This document shows, one piece after another, positions 24,556 to 33,497 of a stretch of 33,638 nt of DNA. Where the stretch lies: NCBI GenBank assembly GCA_018674495.1, contig JABHAA010000021.1, positions 1 through 33,638 of the forward strand. Direction: 5' to 3'. Each line of letters opens with the position of its first letter. Position 1 is the stretch's first letter. The stretch comes from Rhodospirillaceae bacterium. Its GTDB lineage: Bacteria; Pseudomonadota; Alphaproteobacteria; Rhodospirillales; UBA2165. The notes beneath the pieces are model-generated. The model worked only from the letters and a program-made list of their open reading frames with translations, ran no database searches and was not told where the DNA came from. The translations under genes were made by a program, and so were the position numbers.

Positions 24556-26520
24556 CTAGATTCCGTAGCCGACGCGCAGATCGTTCCGTGATGTCATGTC
24601 CTTGTAGCGGGCCAGGGCAAGAAGCGGGAAATACCATCGATAGCCATGGTATTTGAGGTAAAACACGCGTGGAAACCCGACCGCGTTATAATGATCCTCA
24701 GCCCAGCCATCTTCTTCGTCGAAGGAATTGGTCAGGAAATCAATGCCGCGTTCGACGGCATTTGAATCCACGCGCCCGGCGGCCATCAAACCCAAAATCG
24801 CCCAGGCGGTTTGCGAGGGAAGAGACAGATCGAAATCTTCGCCCTTGCCGTCCCAATAGCTGGCGCAGTCTTCGCCCCAACCGCCATCTTCGTTCTGCTT
24901 GGCTTGCAGCCAGTCCGCCGCCTTGGCCACAAGTTCGCCGTCTAAGTCCTCGCCAACAGCGTTGAGCGCCGACAATACCGACCATGTGCCGTAGATATAA
25001 TTGGTGCCCCACCGCCCAAACCAAGACCCATCGGTCTCCTGCGCGGTTTTCAGAAAATTAAGGCCCCGGACAATTGCCGGGTGCGAGCGATCGTAACCCA
25101 ATTGGGCGAGCATGCTGATGCATCTGGCGGTAACGTCCGATGTGGGCGGATCCAACAATGCGCCGTGATCGGCAAACGGAATATGCTCCAGAAAATAATA
25201 GGTGTTGTCGACATCGAACGCTGCCCAGCCGCCGTTGTTGGATTGCATGCCGAGCACCCATTCGGCGGCCCGGTTTAGCGCCGGCTCGTATTCCTTGCGG
25301 TTCATCCGGTCCATGGCCATGACGACGACAGCTGTATCATCCACATCCGGGTAGTGATCGTTGCGGTATTGAAAGGCCCATCCGCCGGGCCGGAGATCGG
25401 GGCGCTTGCCTGCCCAGTCGCCCTTGATGTCCAAAATCTGGCGCTCCAACAGCCAATCGCCCGTTTTGGCCAGCTTCTCCTTGGCCTTGCCGTTAAACGA
25501 TTCCAGCATCGCATGCGCAGCCAGGCCGGTATCCCAAACCGGCGAGAGGCACGGCTGGCAATAGGCTTCATCGGCGGACACGATCAGCAACCGGTCGATG
25601 GCCTTTCGCGCGGTCTGCACCTTCGGATCATCCGGGCTCACACCGAGCGCATGGTAAACCATCAAGGCGTTGGCCATGGCCGGGAATATGCCGCCGAGGC
25701 CGTCTTCCTCGTTTGCGCGTACTTCGATAAATTCGAGGGCCCGGTCGATGGCCTTCTGGGTCAGTTTGTTCGGGATCAGCGGCTCCATGGGGCGCACGAA
25801 CGCATCGAACGCAACCAAAAGCGATCCCATCCAATGGCCGGTGGGGTTCTTTTGCTTATATTTGACGCCGTTGCGGGCACCACTTTTAAGCTCATCCAGG
25901 TTAACGGCGCGCGGATTTACCGCTTTGGCGCGCAGCGCCGTCAATACCAACAGCGGAATGGTGACCGTCCGGGTCCAGTAGGAGACCTTTTCCACATGGA
26001 TTGGAAACCACCTGGGCGCCAGCAGAATTTCGACGCGGGAAACCGGAACCGCCCGCCATGAAATGATGCCGAACATGGCCAGCGTGAAGCGGGTAAATAC
26101 GTTGCATTCGGGAAATCCGCCGCGATCCAAAATCGCCCGCCTGGCGCGCACCATATGGGGCGCCTCGATGTCATCACCGGCCAGCTTGAGTGCGAAATAG
26201 GCCTTTACGGTCGCGCTGATGTTGGATTCGCCGCCAAAATAAAGCGGCCAGCCGCCATCGCTGCCTTGGGTGCGCCGGATATAGGCGGCGATTTTCGCCT
26301 CCATGGCATCGTCCGGCGTGCCCAAGAAATGGTTGAGCATGATATATTCGGACGGAATGGTTACGTCGGCCTCTAACGCGAACGACCAATGACCGTCGCC
26401 CGCATGCATGGCCAAAAGCTGGTCTGACGCCGCGTCGATCACAGAATCCAGCCGGTCGCCGTCTGAGAGCAGCGATTCGCGGGCCTGGAAATTGTTGCTA
26501 TGTGGATCGATATTCTGCAT
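24556..26520 (-). CDS. shc: Squalene-hopene cyclase
   Basis: Cyclises squalene to hopene at the cytoplasmic-membrane face (also called HpnF). At 654 residues it has full length. The protonating DVDDTA motif is at residues 392-397. Repeated QW motifs (QGSDGGWPLYF, QSNNGGWAAFD, QETDGSWFGRWG, QNEDGGWGED) are spaced along the chain. The N-terminus is typical of proteobacterial cyclases. It begins the shc-hpnG pair; the 156-bp spacer upstream, shared with the hpnD end, contains a TTGACA on the minus strand (26610-26615) but no matching -10 at the right distance. Confidence 0.97.
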   Translation of the reverse strand: MQNIDPHSNNFQARESLLSDGDRLDSVIDAASDQLLAMHAGDGHWSFALEADVTIPSEYIMLNHFLGTPDDAMEAKIAAYIRRTQGSDGGWPLYFGGESNISATVKAYFALKLAGDDIEAPHMVRARRAILDRGGFPECNVFTRFTLAMFGIISWRAVPVSRVEILLAPRWFPIHVEKVSYWTRTVTIPLLVLTALRAKAVNPRAVNLDELKSGARNGVKYKQKNPTGHWMGSLLVAFDAFVRPMEPLIPNKLTQKAIDRALEFIEVRANEEDGLGGIFPAMANALMVYHALGVSPDDPKVQTARKAIDRLLIVSADEAYCQPCLSPVWDTGLAAHAMLESFNGKAKEKLAKTGDWLLERQILDIKGDWAGKRPDLRPGGWAFQYRNDHYPDVDDTAVVVMAMDRMNRKEYEPALNRAAEWVLGMQSNNGGWAAFDVDNTYYFLEHIPFADHGALLDPPTSDVTARCISMLAQLGYDRSHPAIVRGLNFLKTAQETDGSWFGRWGTNYIYGTWSVLSALNAVGEDLDGELVAKAADWLQAKQNEDGGWGEDCASYWDGKGEDFDLSLPSQTAWAILGLMAAGRVDSNAVERGIDFLTNSFDEEDGWAEDHYNAVGFPRVFYLKYHGYRWYFPLLALARYKDMTSRNDLRVGYGI

Positions 26521-26676
26521 GGAGCACGAGAAACGCCAATTATTTCAATCTTATAGGGGTATCCGCAGGGACGCGAATGATACCGTTTTTCGCGCTTATA
26601 CAGCTAGTTTGTCAAGATTTTTACATATTGTAAATCTTGGCTTAAAAATCGCCAGCGCCGGCTCGCCATGATCCAA

Positions 26677-27546
26677 TTAGTGGCTGAATAGGGTGGATTT
26701 TAATATCAGGGCTGATTTTTCGAATTTGGATAGCGCTACCCGCTCGTGAAGCCGGCCCCAGCCCCTATCCAGAATGCGCTGGAACAGCCGCTGGTACACA
26801 TTTTTCATGATCAACGCCGGCCGCACCCGGGATCGATCGCAGGAATATATTAATCGTTCCGCGTCTTTGAACTGTAGCGCCGCCATTTCGGCGATGTGAT
26901 CGCACACCGCGGCCAATCCGGCATTGAATTCCGGGTTCAAAAGATCGCCCGGTTCAACTCCCTCGGCGCGCAGCAAGTCTGCGGGCAGATAAATATGGTC
27001 GCGCTCCCAATCTTCGCTCACGTCTCTTAAGATATTGGTCAATTGCAGGGCGAGGCCGAGGGATTTAGCAAGCTCGGCGCCAATGCCGGCCTCGATTTCA
27101 AATACAGCCACCGACATGCGTCCAACCGCGCAGGCAACCCGGTCGCAGTAAACAACCAGCTCATCCATGTCCCGAATTTTAAGCGCCGGAACCGCGTCCA
27201 TAAGCATGCCGTCGATCACCGCGTCGAAATCCTTTTGCTGTAGCCCAAATCTATGGATGTGGACCTGGAGCGCTTCGGAAATCGGCTCGACCGGCGTGCC
27301 GCTGAATAGCGTCTCGATATTCTGTTTCCAGAGCCTGAGAGCCTTATTTTTGACTTCGATGTCATCGTCGCCATCGGCAATATCGTCGACAATCCGGCAA
27401 AACGCATAAATCGCGTACATGGCCGAACGCTTGTGGCGCGGCAACAGGCGCATGGCCCAATAGAACGACGATCCCGATTTCCGCGTTATATCGGCGACCA
27501 CCTGATCCGATGCGGGCGGCGGCGATTGATCCCGGCCCATAGTCAT
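26677..27546 (-). CDS. hpnD: Presqualene diphosphate synthase HpnD
   Basis: Condenses two farnesyl diphosphates to presqualene diphosphate, the first of the three-step HpnD/C/E route to squalene. It is a 289-residue trans-prenyltransferase with both Asp-rich motifs: CRIVDDIAD near residue 50 and LRDVSEDWERDHIYLP near 175. FYWAMRLLP and YAIYAFCR are also family features. The ATG overlaps the hpnB stop (ATGA); a second ATG two codons later is an alternative. It is the last gene of the hpnC-hpnB-hpnD operon. hpnE (the FAD reductase step) is not in the window. Confidence 0.94.
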   Translation of the reverse strand: MTMGRDQSPPPASDQVVADITRKSGSSFYWAMRLLPRHKRSAMYAIYAFCRIVDDIADGDDDIEVKNKALRLWKQNIETLFSGTPVEPISEALQVHIHRFGLQQKDFDAVIDGMLMDAVPALKIRDMDELVVYCDRVACAVGRMSVAVFEIEAGIGAELAKSLGLALQLTNILRDVSEDWERDHIYLPADLLRAEGVEPGDLLNPEFNAGLAAVCDHIAEMAALQFKDAERLIYSCDRSRVRPALIMKNVYQRLFQRILDRGWGRLHERVALSKFEKSALILKSTLFSH

Positions 27547-28724
27547 CGGTCCGGCTCCCGGGCTGGCGGGGCTGCTATTTTCCGGTTACGCCACGCGGGC
27601 GGTTTTCCGGTCAGGTATTTGCGCGCCGAATCAATAGTCATAAGGGTATATAATAAAGCAGCAATCGGCATAAAAACAGAGCCCCAAGCAGGCTGTCGAT
27701 AAAGCGCCAGGGTGGGCAGATAACTGGCCGCCATCAAGACCCAGGACGCCGCGCCGATACTCAAAAGCGCTGGCGCACCGAAGACCGCCCCCAACAGAAC
27801 CGATACTGGTGGAGCCAGGTATATGATGATCATGGCGGCGACCGTTCCGATCAGTGCCAGGACCGAATGGGACAATTGCACGAAAGCGGTGCGGGTCACC
27901 ATCGACCAGATATCCGATAGATGGTCGCAGGCGCGCAGGCTTAAAGAATCCCGGGTAAGACCGAGCCAAACGGGCCCATGGGGTTTGAGCAATTGGGCCA
28001 ATGCGCAATCATCGATGATGCGGTCTCTGATTTGTTCGATGCCGCCGGCCTTGGCCAATTCCGCGCGCCTGACCAGCATGCAGCCGCCGGCAGCGGCGGC
28101 GATTTTGCGCCTCGGATCATTGACCCAGTTGAACGGATACAGCATTTGAAAGTAATAAACGAAGGCAGGAATTAGAAAATTCTCCCAGATCGATTGGCAT
28201 CGCAACATCACCATTTGCGATACCAGAACCAGATTTTCCCCCTCCGCCTTGGCGACCAGATCGGTTACGGTATTCGCCGAATGGCGGATGTCGGCATCGG
28301 TAAAGAGCACATATTTGGCTTGCTCGTTTTTATCTTCGATCGCCTGCAGGCCTTGGTTCACCGCCCACAGCTTGCCGGTCCAGCCGTCCGGCAGCGGGCT
28401 GCCTTTGATAATTTGCACGGCCGGATCGCCCGCCGCCGCTTCCATTGCCAAGCGCTGGGTGGCATCGGTGCTTTGATCGTTGACCAAATATATCCGGTAA
28501 TTGCCGGGGTAATCTTGGGTCAGATGCGCGGCTACGGCATCGGCGATATTATCGGCCTCGTTACGGGCGGGAATGACGGCGGCCACGTCGGGCCAGGGAT
28601 GCGCCGCCTGCGTGGCGGCGGCAGGCAGGAATTGATCGGATCGCCAAAACGCGCCGCGAAAGACAAGCAAATAGACCCATGCGGCCAGGGATAGGCTCGC
28701 GGCGAAAACCAATGCCTCGATCAT
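27543..28724 (-). CDS. hpnB: Hopanoid-associated glycosyltransferase HpnB
   Basis: A membrane-anchored family-2 glycosyltransferase. Residues 1-25 form an N-terminal TM helix. The GT-A domain contains VAAVIPARNEADNI (residues 48-61), the LVNDQSTD segment, GWTGKLWAVNQG and the metal-binding TDADIRHS. A DDCALAQ segment resembles the catalytic acid region, and three or four C-terminal TM helices follow. Length is 393. HpnB is conserved in hopanoid operons, but its acceptor and donor are not established. AAGG precedes the ATG. It starts 9 bases after hpnC and overlaps hpnD by ATGA. Confidence 0.92.
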   Translation of the reverse strand: MIEALVFAASLSLAAWVYLLVFRGAFWRSDQFLPAAATQAAHPWPDVAAVIPARNEADNIADAVAAHLTQDYPGNYRIYLVNDQSTDATQRLAMEAAAGDPAVQIIKGSPLPDGWTGKLWAVNQGLQAIEDKNEQAKYVLFTDADIRHSANTVTDLVAKAEGENLVLVSQMVMLRCQSIWENFLIPAFVYYFQMLYPFNWVNDPRRKIAAAAGGCMLVRRAELAKAGGIEQIRDRIIDDCALAQLLKPHGPVWLGLTRDSLSLRACDHLSDIWSMVTRTAFVQLSHSVLALIGTVAAMIIIYLAPPVSVLLGAVFGAPALLSIGAASWVLMAASYLPTLALYRQPAWGSVFMPIAALLYTLMTIDSARKYLTGKPPAWRNRKIAAPPAREPDR

Positions 28725-28733
28725 GCTCGCACC

Positions 28734-29594
28734 TTAACGCCACCGGCCAAGAACTGCCTTGCCTGCACCAACGCTACAGGCGCGCAGATATTGCAATTTG
28801 TTCAGCCGCACCCGGCCCGCAAACGGATCATGGCGTGCGAGCTCGCCGCTCAGTATTTGGGCGATGTGCAAGATTGCGCCGGCCTCCATGGCAAGGCGGG
28901 AGCTGGCCAGATTGCCGGTCAGCGCACCGGCGCCGTCCAACAATGTGTCGGTGGCCCCAAGCATGCGCGCATAAACGGCTCGAAGTTCTGGCGTGATCCG
29001 GTCTCCGCGCAAACCTTCAACGCTTGCGCCGGATTCCGCCATCCAGTCGGCGGGCAGATAGACCCGGCCCAGTTCCAGATAGTCCGCCTTTGCGTCCTGG
29101 AGATGGTTGAGCACCTGCAAGGCGTTGCATAGGGCATCGGATGACGCATAGCCGTCATCGGCGCCGCCGTGCAGGTCCAACAGGTAGCGCCCCACCGGCG
29201 CCGCAGAGCGCAGGCAATAATCGATCAATTCGGCCCAGTTATCGTAGCGGGACTTTACCGCGTCCTGTTTGAACGCCGATATCAGATCAAGGCAATGGCG
29301 CGTCGGGATGCCGGTGGTGATCAGGCTGGCGCGCATCTGGTGGCCAATCTGGTACTCAGGCTCGCCGACGTTGGTTCCCAAAATTGCCAGCTCAAAGCCA
29401 TCCAGACGGGCAATCTTAACCTCCGGATCCAAATCGGGTGCATCGGCGATATCATCGATGGTCCGCGCGAAGGCGTAAAAATCGGCAATGTGGGGGCGCA
29501 ATCCTGCCGGCAGCAACCATGAGCCAACGGGAAAATTTTCGTAAGCCGCATCCTTGCCGGATGGGGTTTCCACTTGGGGACTTGATGGCTGCAT
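28734..29594 (-). CDS. hpnC: Hydroxysqualene synthase HpnC
   Basis: Converts presqualene diphosphate to hydroxysqualene, using water as nucleophile. It is a 286-residue squalene-synthase-fold protein with two acidic motifs, ARTIDDIAD near residue 43 and [20 protein letters not shown] near 175. The frame stays open far upstream, but that part is antisense to ispG. The first sensible start is the ATG at 29594, preceded by CGGGAA, giving [11 protein letters not shown] at the N-terminus as in relatives. It is the first gene of hpnC-hpnB-hpnD, divergent from ispG with a 111-bp spacer. Confidence 0.93.
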   Translation of the reverse strand: MQPSSPQVETPSGKDAAYENFPVGSWLLPAGLRPHIADFYAFARTIDDIADAPDLDPEVKIARLDGFELAILGTNVGEPEYQIGHQMRASLITTGIPTRHCLDLISAFKQDAVKSRYDNWAELIDYCLRSAAPVGRYLLDLHGGADDGYASSDALCNALQVLNHLQDAKADYLELGRVYLPADWMAESGASVEGLRGDRITPELRAVYARMLGATDTLLDGAGALTGNLASSRLAMEAGAILHIAQILSGELARHDPFAGRVRLNKLQYLRACSVGAGKAVLGRWR

Positions 29595-29705
29595 TCGGGT
29601 TCCCGAGATTGTGCATGGCGGAAGTCGTGTTCGGACAATACAGCAAACCACCCGATATTGAAGCTGGTAAGGGGCACCGGCATTGTTATAGTACTCGGCA
29701 ATCAT

Positions 29706-30941
29706 ATGACTGACCACGACATGCATATTTCCCGGCGCCAGAGTACCGGTGTCACGATTGCCGGTATCACCGTTGGTGCCGGGCACCCGATTGTCGTGCA
29801 ATCGATGACCAATACCGATACCGCCGACGCCGAGGCAACCGCAACTCAGGTGGCTCAGCTGGCGGCGGCGGGCTCGGAGCTGGTCCGCATCACCGTCAAT
29901 ACTGAAGACGCCGCCAAACAGGTCCCGGTGATCCGAGATAAATTGTTGGCCATGGACTGCGACGTCCCTCTGGTGGGCGATTTCCATTACAACGGCCACA
30001 CGCTTCTGACCAAATTTCCGGATTGCGCGGCGGCCCTCGCCAAATACCGGATCAATCCGGGCAATGTGGGCTTCAAGGAAAAGCGCGATGTCCAGTTCGG
30101 GGCAATGATTGAAGTGGCCCTGCGCTTCGATAAGCCGGTACGTATCGGCGTCAATTGGGGCAGCCTCGATAGCGATCTGCTGGCCCGGCTGATGGATGAA
30201 AACGCCAAAATGGCCGTGCCCGAAGATGCGCGCATCGTTATGCATAACGCGCTGGTGGCCTCGGCGATGGAAAGCGCGGCGGAAGCCGAAAGGCTGGGTC
30301 TTGGGGCCGATAAGATCGTGCTGTCGTGCAAGGTCAGCCAGGTGCAGGACCTGATCGCGGTCTACCGGAAGCTGGCCGCGGCGGGCGATTACGCGCTCCA
30401 TCTCGGCCTGACCGAAGCGGGGCTGGGATCGAAAGGCATTGTTGCCTCCACCGCCGCCTTGTCGGTGCTCCTGCAAGAAGGTATCGGCGATACCATCCGT
30501 ATTTCACTGACCCCGGAGCCGGGCGGTGATCGTAGCCGCGAAGTGATCGTGGCCCAGGAAATTCTGCAATCCATGGGGCTCCGCGCGTTCGTGCCCGAGA
30601 TTATCGCCTGTCCCGGATGCGGGCGGACAACCAGCACCGTGTTCCAGCACCTGGCCGACAAAATCCAAAACTATGTGCGCGCCAAAATGCCGGAATGGGC
30701 GGTGCATTATGAGGGCGTCGAGACCATGCAGGTGGCGGTCATGGGATGCATCGTCAATGGTCCTGGCGAAAGCAAACATGCCAATATTGGCATCAGCCTG
30801 CCGGGAACCGGCGAGCAACCGGCGGCGCCGGTCTTCATCGATGGGGAAAAGTCGATGACGTTGCGCGGGCCCGGCATCGCCGAAGAATTCCAAGATATCG
30901 TCGATGCTTACGTCGCGGACCATTATGCGGCGAAGCGGTAA
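29706..30941 (+). CDS. ispG: 4-hydroxy-3-methylbut-2-en-1-yl diphosphate synthase
   Basis: The penultimate MEP-pathway enzyme, a [4Fe-4S] protein making HMBPP from MEcPP. At 411 residues it has the bacterial short form: a TIM barrel ([34 protein letters not shown]) followed by the cluster domain with CPGCGRT and [18 protein letters not shown] chose the ATG at 29706 over an in-frame ATG at 29658, since the shorter protein begins with the family-typical [18 protein letters not shown]. With ispH at 21780 this locus supplies the isoprenoid precursors for hopanoids. It is followed by the tRNA-Phe promoter. Confidence 0.96.
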   Translation: MTDHDMHISRRQSTGVTIAGITVGAGHPIVVQSMTNTDTADAEATATQVAQLAAAGSELVRITVNTEDAAKQVPVIRDKLLAMDCDVPLVGDFHYNGHTLLTKFPDCAAALAKYRINPGNVGFKEKRDVQFGAMIEVALRFDKPVRIGVNWGSLDSDLLARLMDENAKMAVPEDARIVMHNALVASAMESAAEAERLGLGADKIVLSCKVSQVQDLIAVYRKLAAAGDYALHLGLTEAGLGSKGIVASTAALSVLLQEGIGDTIRISLTPEPGGDRSREVIVAQEILQSMGLRAFVPEIIACPGCGRTTSTVFQHLADKIQNYVRAKMPEWAVHYEGVETMQVAVMGCIVNGPGESKHANIGISLPGTGEQPAAPVFIDGEKSMTLRGPGIAEEFQDIVDAYVADHYAAKR

Positions 30942-30979
30942 TTATCCGGGGATATGCAAAACCCGCCATTGAGGGTTGC

Positions 30980-31008
30980 TGGACAGCGCCGGGAACATTA
31001 TCTATAAG
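30980..31008 (+). promoter_or_regulatory. Promoter of tRNA-Phe
   Basis: TGGACA (30980-30985) and TATAAG (31003-31008) with a 17-base spacer, ending 43 bases before the tRNA. Good -35/-10 agreement and position make it the likely tRNA promoter. Confidence 0.55.
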
Positions 31009-31051
31009 CGGCGTCCGGTCTTAATGGCTGGATATGGATGGTTTTCCATTA

Positions 31052-31127
31052 GCCCAGGTAGCTCAGTTGGTAGAGCACGTGACTGAAAATCACGGTGTCG
31101 GTGGTTCGATTCCGCCCCTGGGCACCA
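31052..31127 (+). tRNA. tRNA-Phe (GAA)
   Basis: A 76-base cloverleaf with acceptor stem GCCCAGG/CCTGGGC (31052-31058 with 31117-31123), anticodon stem CGTGA/TCACG (31078-31082 with 31090-31094), and loop CTGAAAA with anticodon GAA at 31085-31087. A T-loop GGTTCGATTCC, discriminator A and an encoded CCA end it. Accessory genes begin directly downstream, so its 3' end is a possible integration site. Confidence 0.97.
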
Positions 31128-31222
31128 TTCATTTCAATGAGTTAGTTGAATTTTCGTCTAGCCCATTTTATAGCTAGCAACCAATTAGCAACCCATTGAA
31201 AGCGGTTTGAATGCAAATCGTC

Positions 31223-31780
31223 TCAAATCGGCAGTCGTTTCCGATAAGCATCGAGGATAACTTCAATCAGTTCATTGGCTTCATCACACTCAACTTTTCC
31301 TTTTTCAAGCAATAACGCCGCCAATGTTTCAATCGCATTCCATATAACAGGTTCGTCGAGTTCATCCATAACGTCGTTTTGATATTTTCGGTATTTGGCT
31401 ATCAATTCCTCGTCTAATGCGTTCGGATGATCTTTGAGTAACGCCTCGAAAGTGAGAAAATCGTCAGACCCGATATCATCCTCGTCTGCGCTAGCGGGGG
31501 TTCTGATCATTTCGAGCATATTCTGCAATTCTTTATTTTCCCTCAATCCACCAAGCCCGTGAAACTTATACTCCGAAAGCCAACCTGCCAGGTTGACGTG
31601 AATTTGGTCCGACGTACGATATTGAAATCGTCTAACTTCCAATCCGGTGTACGCCCGATCATCGATCTCCACACCTTCGTGGTTTACGCTCCATCCACAG
31701 GTTGTAGCAATGACGGCATGACCCGCTTCATGATACGCCGCGCCTTCACGGATTTGCTCATGCGTGATTTGTTTGATCAC
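31223..31780 (-). CDS. Small HExxH metallopeptidase-like protein (M41-type motif)
   Basis: A 185-residue protein with AAYHEAGHAVIA at its N-terminus: His17, Glu18 and His21 form the HExxH zinc site in the AxHExGHA context of FtsH (M41) peptidases. There is no AAA ATPase domain and no TM helix. The middle part (LAGWLSEYKFHGLGG) also recalls the M41 domain, where the next acidic zinc ligand usually lies. It is a stand-alone peptidase-like protein of unknown target. The sequence is more AT-rich than the hopanoid block and it is the first gene after tRNA-Phe, consistent with an accessory island. Confidence 0.7.
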   Translation of the reverse strand: MIKQITHEQIREGAAYHEAGHAVIATTCGWSVNHEGVEIDDRAYTGLEVRRFQYRTSDQIHVNLAGWLSEYKFHGLGGLRENKELQNMLEMIRTPASADEDDIGSDDFLTFEALLKDHPNALDEELIAKYRKYQNDVMDELDEPVIWNAIETLAALLLEKGKVECDEANELIEVILDAYRKRLPI

Positions 31781-31895
31781 TAATCGGCCCTCTAACTACG
31801 CCATCTGCACCGCAAACTATCCAGGCCGGAACGACGTACTCTGCAACCGTTTCTTGATGGCCGCAGAGTTCCGAACAGGCCCTCGACTTTTATAT

Positions 31896-32279
31896 TTAGT
31901 CGGCGACCGCCACGACTTGGTAACCTTTCTCGCGAAGACAATTGGCTACTTCCTGATTGTGATCCTCGATTGCATCATTGGCGCCGACACCTAGTCCGAC
32001 TACCGCACCCACAACAGCACCGACGACTATCGCCTCGCCGTTATTTGCAGCCGCCGCGCCGTGCATGACCATTATAGCGGCACCGCCGAGAGAACCGAGC
32101 GCGCCAACTCCAACTGTTTTAGCTGTAGCCTCGGCAATGTTGCCGCCGCGACAGAAGTTCAGGTCTAGGGAGTACTTGGTTTCGTTGAAATTGAATGCTG
32201 ACCGGTCAACACTGGGCGCGGCGCACGCGGTTAAGAATGCCGCGACCACGATAGTTAATACTATTGGCGCATTCTTCAT
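31896..32279 (-). CDS. Small lipoprotein with glycine-zipper segment
   Basis: A 127-residue predicted lipoprotein. The signal sequence ends in the lipobox LTAC (residues 16-19), with Cys19 the probable lipidated residue. A Gly/Ala-rich, zipper-like hydrophobic stretch (about residues 58-100) follows, then a C-terminal NCLREKGYQVV tail common in small proteobacterial lipoproteins with two conserved Cys. The ATG at 32279 has GAGGAG 5 bases upstream, a better fit than the GTG at 32282. No function is assigned. Confidence 0.75.
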   Translation of the reverse strand: MKNAPIVLTIVVAAFLTACAAPSVDRSAFNFNETKYSLDLNFCRGGNIAEATAKTVGVGALGSLGGAAIMVMHGAAAANNGEAIVVGAVVGAVVGLGVGANDAIEDHNQEVANCLREKGYQVVAVAD

Positions 32280-32352
32280 CACCGCTCCTCTCTGTCACAA
32301 TCTCCCAGGCGCCGTATGAAACTTTGCACCAAGAAATAGTATCCTCAACACC

Positions 32353-32601
32353 ATGACCTCGTCCACCAGCAACATCGAAGCCGTTGCCCGCGACATCTGC
32401 TCCAGGCAGCTAGCCCGCCACGGAGCGCATGGTGTGGAACTCGCCGCCGACGTGGACCGCTATTGGCACTGCGTCGCGGCGGAAATGGAAGCGGGATGGG
32501 TCGATGACGACGGGAACTTGATCCCGGCGCCTGATCATGATGAAGGTCTGAGAGCGTACCGCGACTGGTGCCAGCGGCACCCGGAGAGCAGGCCAAATTA
32601 A
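32353..32601 (+). CDS. Small uncharacterised protein
   Basis: An 82-residue acidic protein that I do not recognise. It is hydrophilic, with DVDRYWHCVAAEMEAGWVDDDG in the centre, and has no signal or membrane segment. It has no clear ribosome-binding site. Its TAA stop overlaps by one base the ATT that would begin the exonuclease remnant downstream, as in a coupled gene pair. Codon choice looks coding, but expression is unproven. Confidence 0.5.
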   Translation: MTSSTSNIEAVARDICSRQLARHGAHGVELAADVDRYWHCVAAEMEAGWVDDDGNLIPAPDHDEGLRAYRDWCQRHPESRPN

Positions 32602-33483
32602 TAGCAAAGAAGAAATAGCCAGTACGCTGGAAGAGACAGGCGACTACCGCGTACTTCGTCGTCTTCATCCGCCAACGCGATATCATGAGCCTGACGGCAG
32701 CGGCACAAAACTCGCAATCTTTCTCGACCTGGAAACGACGGGGCTTGATCCGGTCAAAGACGAGATCATCGAGATTGCCATAGTGCCATTCATGTATTCC
32801 AATGATGGTCGTATCTTCGATGTGCATGAGGCGTACAACGAACTTCAAGAACCAAGTGCCCCCATATCGGCGGAAATCACTCGGATCACCGGCATCACCA
32901 ATGAAATGGTGGCGGGTCACAAGATCAACGCTGAAAAGGTGGCAGAGGTCGTCGGACCGGCGGCCTTGATCATCGCTCATAACGCAGCCTTCGACAGGCA
33001 GTTTGCGGAGAAGGCGTTTGATGTATTCTCGACCAAGGCTTGGGCTTGTTCGATGACGGAGGTGCCGTGGAAGGATGAACAGTTGGACGGTTTGAAACTG
33101 GAATTTCTCGCGTTGAAGAGCGGCTTTTTCTATGACGCCCACCGAGCCACCACTGATTGCCAAGCAGCTATCGAATTGCTCGCCCGGCCACACTCCCTCA
33201 GTCCGGCACGCTGGCTCTTTCAGCCCTATTAGATGCGGCTAGGCAACCGACGTGTCGGGTTTGGGCCGAGGGATCGCCCTATGACTTCAAAGATATACTG
33301 AAGGCACGCGGCTATCGATGGAACGATGGAAACGACGCCCAACCTAAATCTTGGTACAGAGATGTCTCCGAGGACGCGCTGGACGAAGAACTTTTGTACC
33401 TTCGCCAGGAAATTTACCAGCGGGAAGCGGATGTGCCAGTTGTGAAGATCACAGCGTATGATCGGTTCTCGGATCGGGTATAA
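32597..33483 (+). pseudogene. DEDD 3'-5' exonuclease (Pol III epsilon-like), frame-disrupted
   Basis: Remnant of a 3'-5' exonuclease of about 295 residues. The first frame holds the whole catalytic domain: LDLETTG (DxE), a HNAAFDRQFAE segment, and HRATTD near its end. Around 33180-33200 the conserved continuation (TLPQSGTLALSALLDAAR, then GYRWNDG and a C-terminal EIYQREADV) moves to another frame, consistent with loss of one base; the first frame stops at 33232. The 5' end is also odd: the conserved NSKEEIASTLEETGDYRVLRRL start has no ATG, GTG or TTG, only ATT at 32597. The gene is probably inactive as a full-length protein, or the sequence has errors here. No slippery heptamer suggests programmed shifting. 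Confidence 0.7.
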
Positions 33484-33497
33484 GCGGAGGTATTATC

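Noticed and set aside
26610..26615. TTGACA on the minus strand upstream of shc as a promoter
   Set aside because: No acceptable -10 hexamer lies 16-18 bases downstream; a TATAAG is only 9 bases away.
29595..30476. N-terminal extension of the hpnC frame
   Set aside because: The extra 294 codons are antisense to ispG; HpnC proteins begin near the ATG at 29594.
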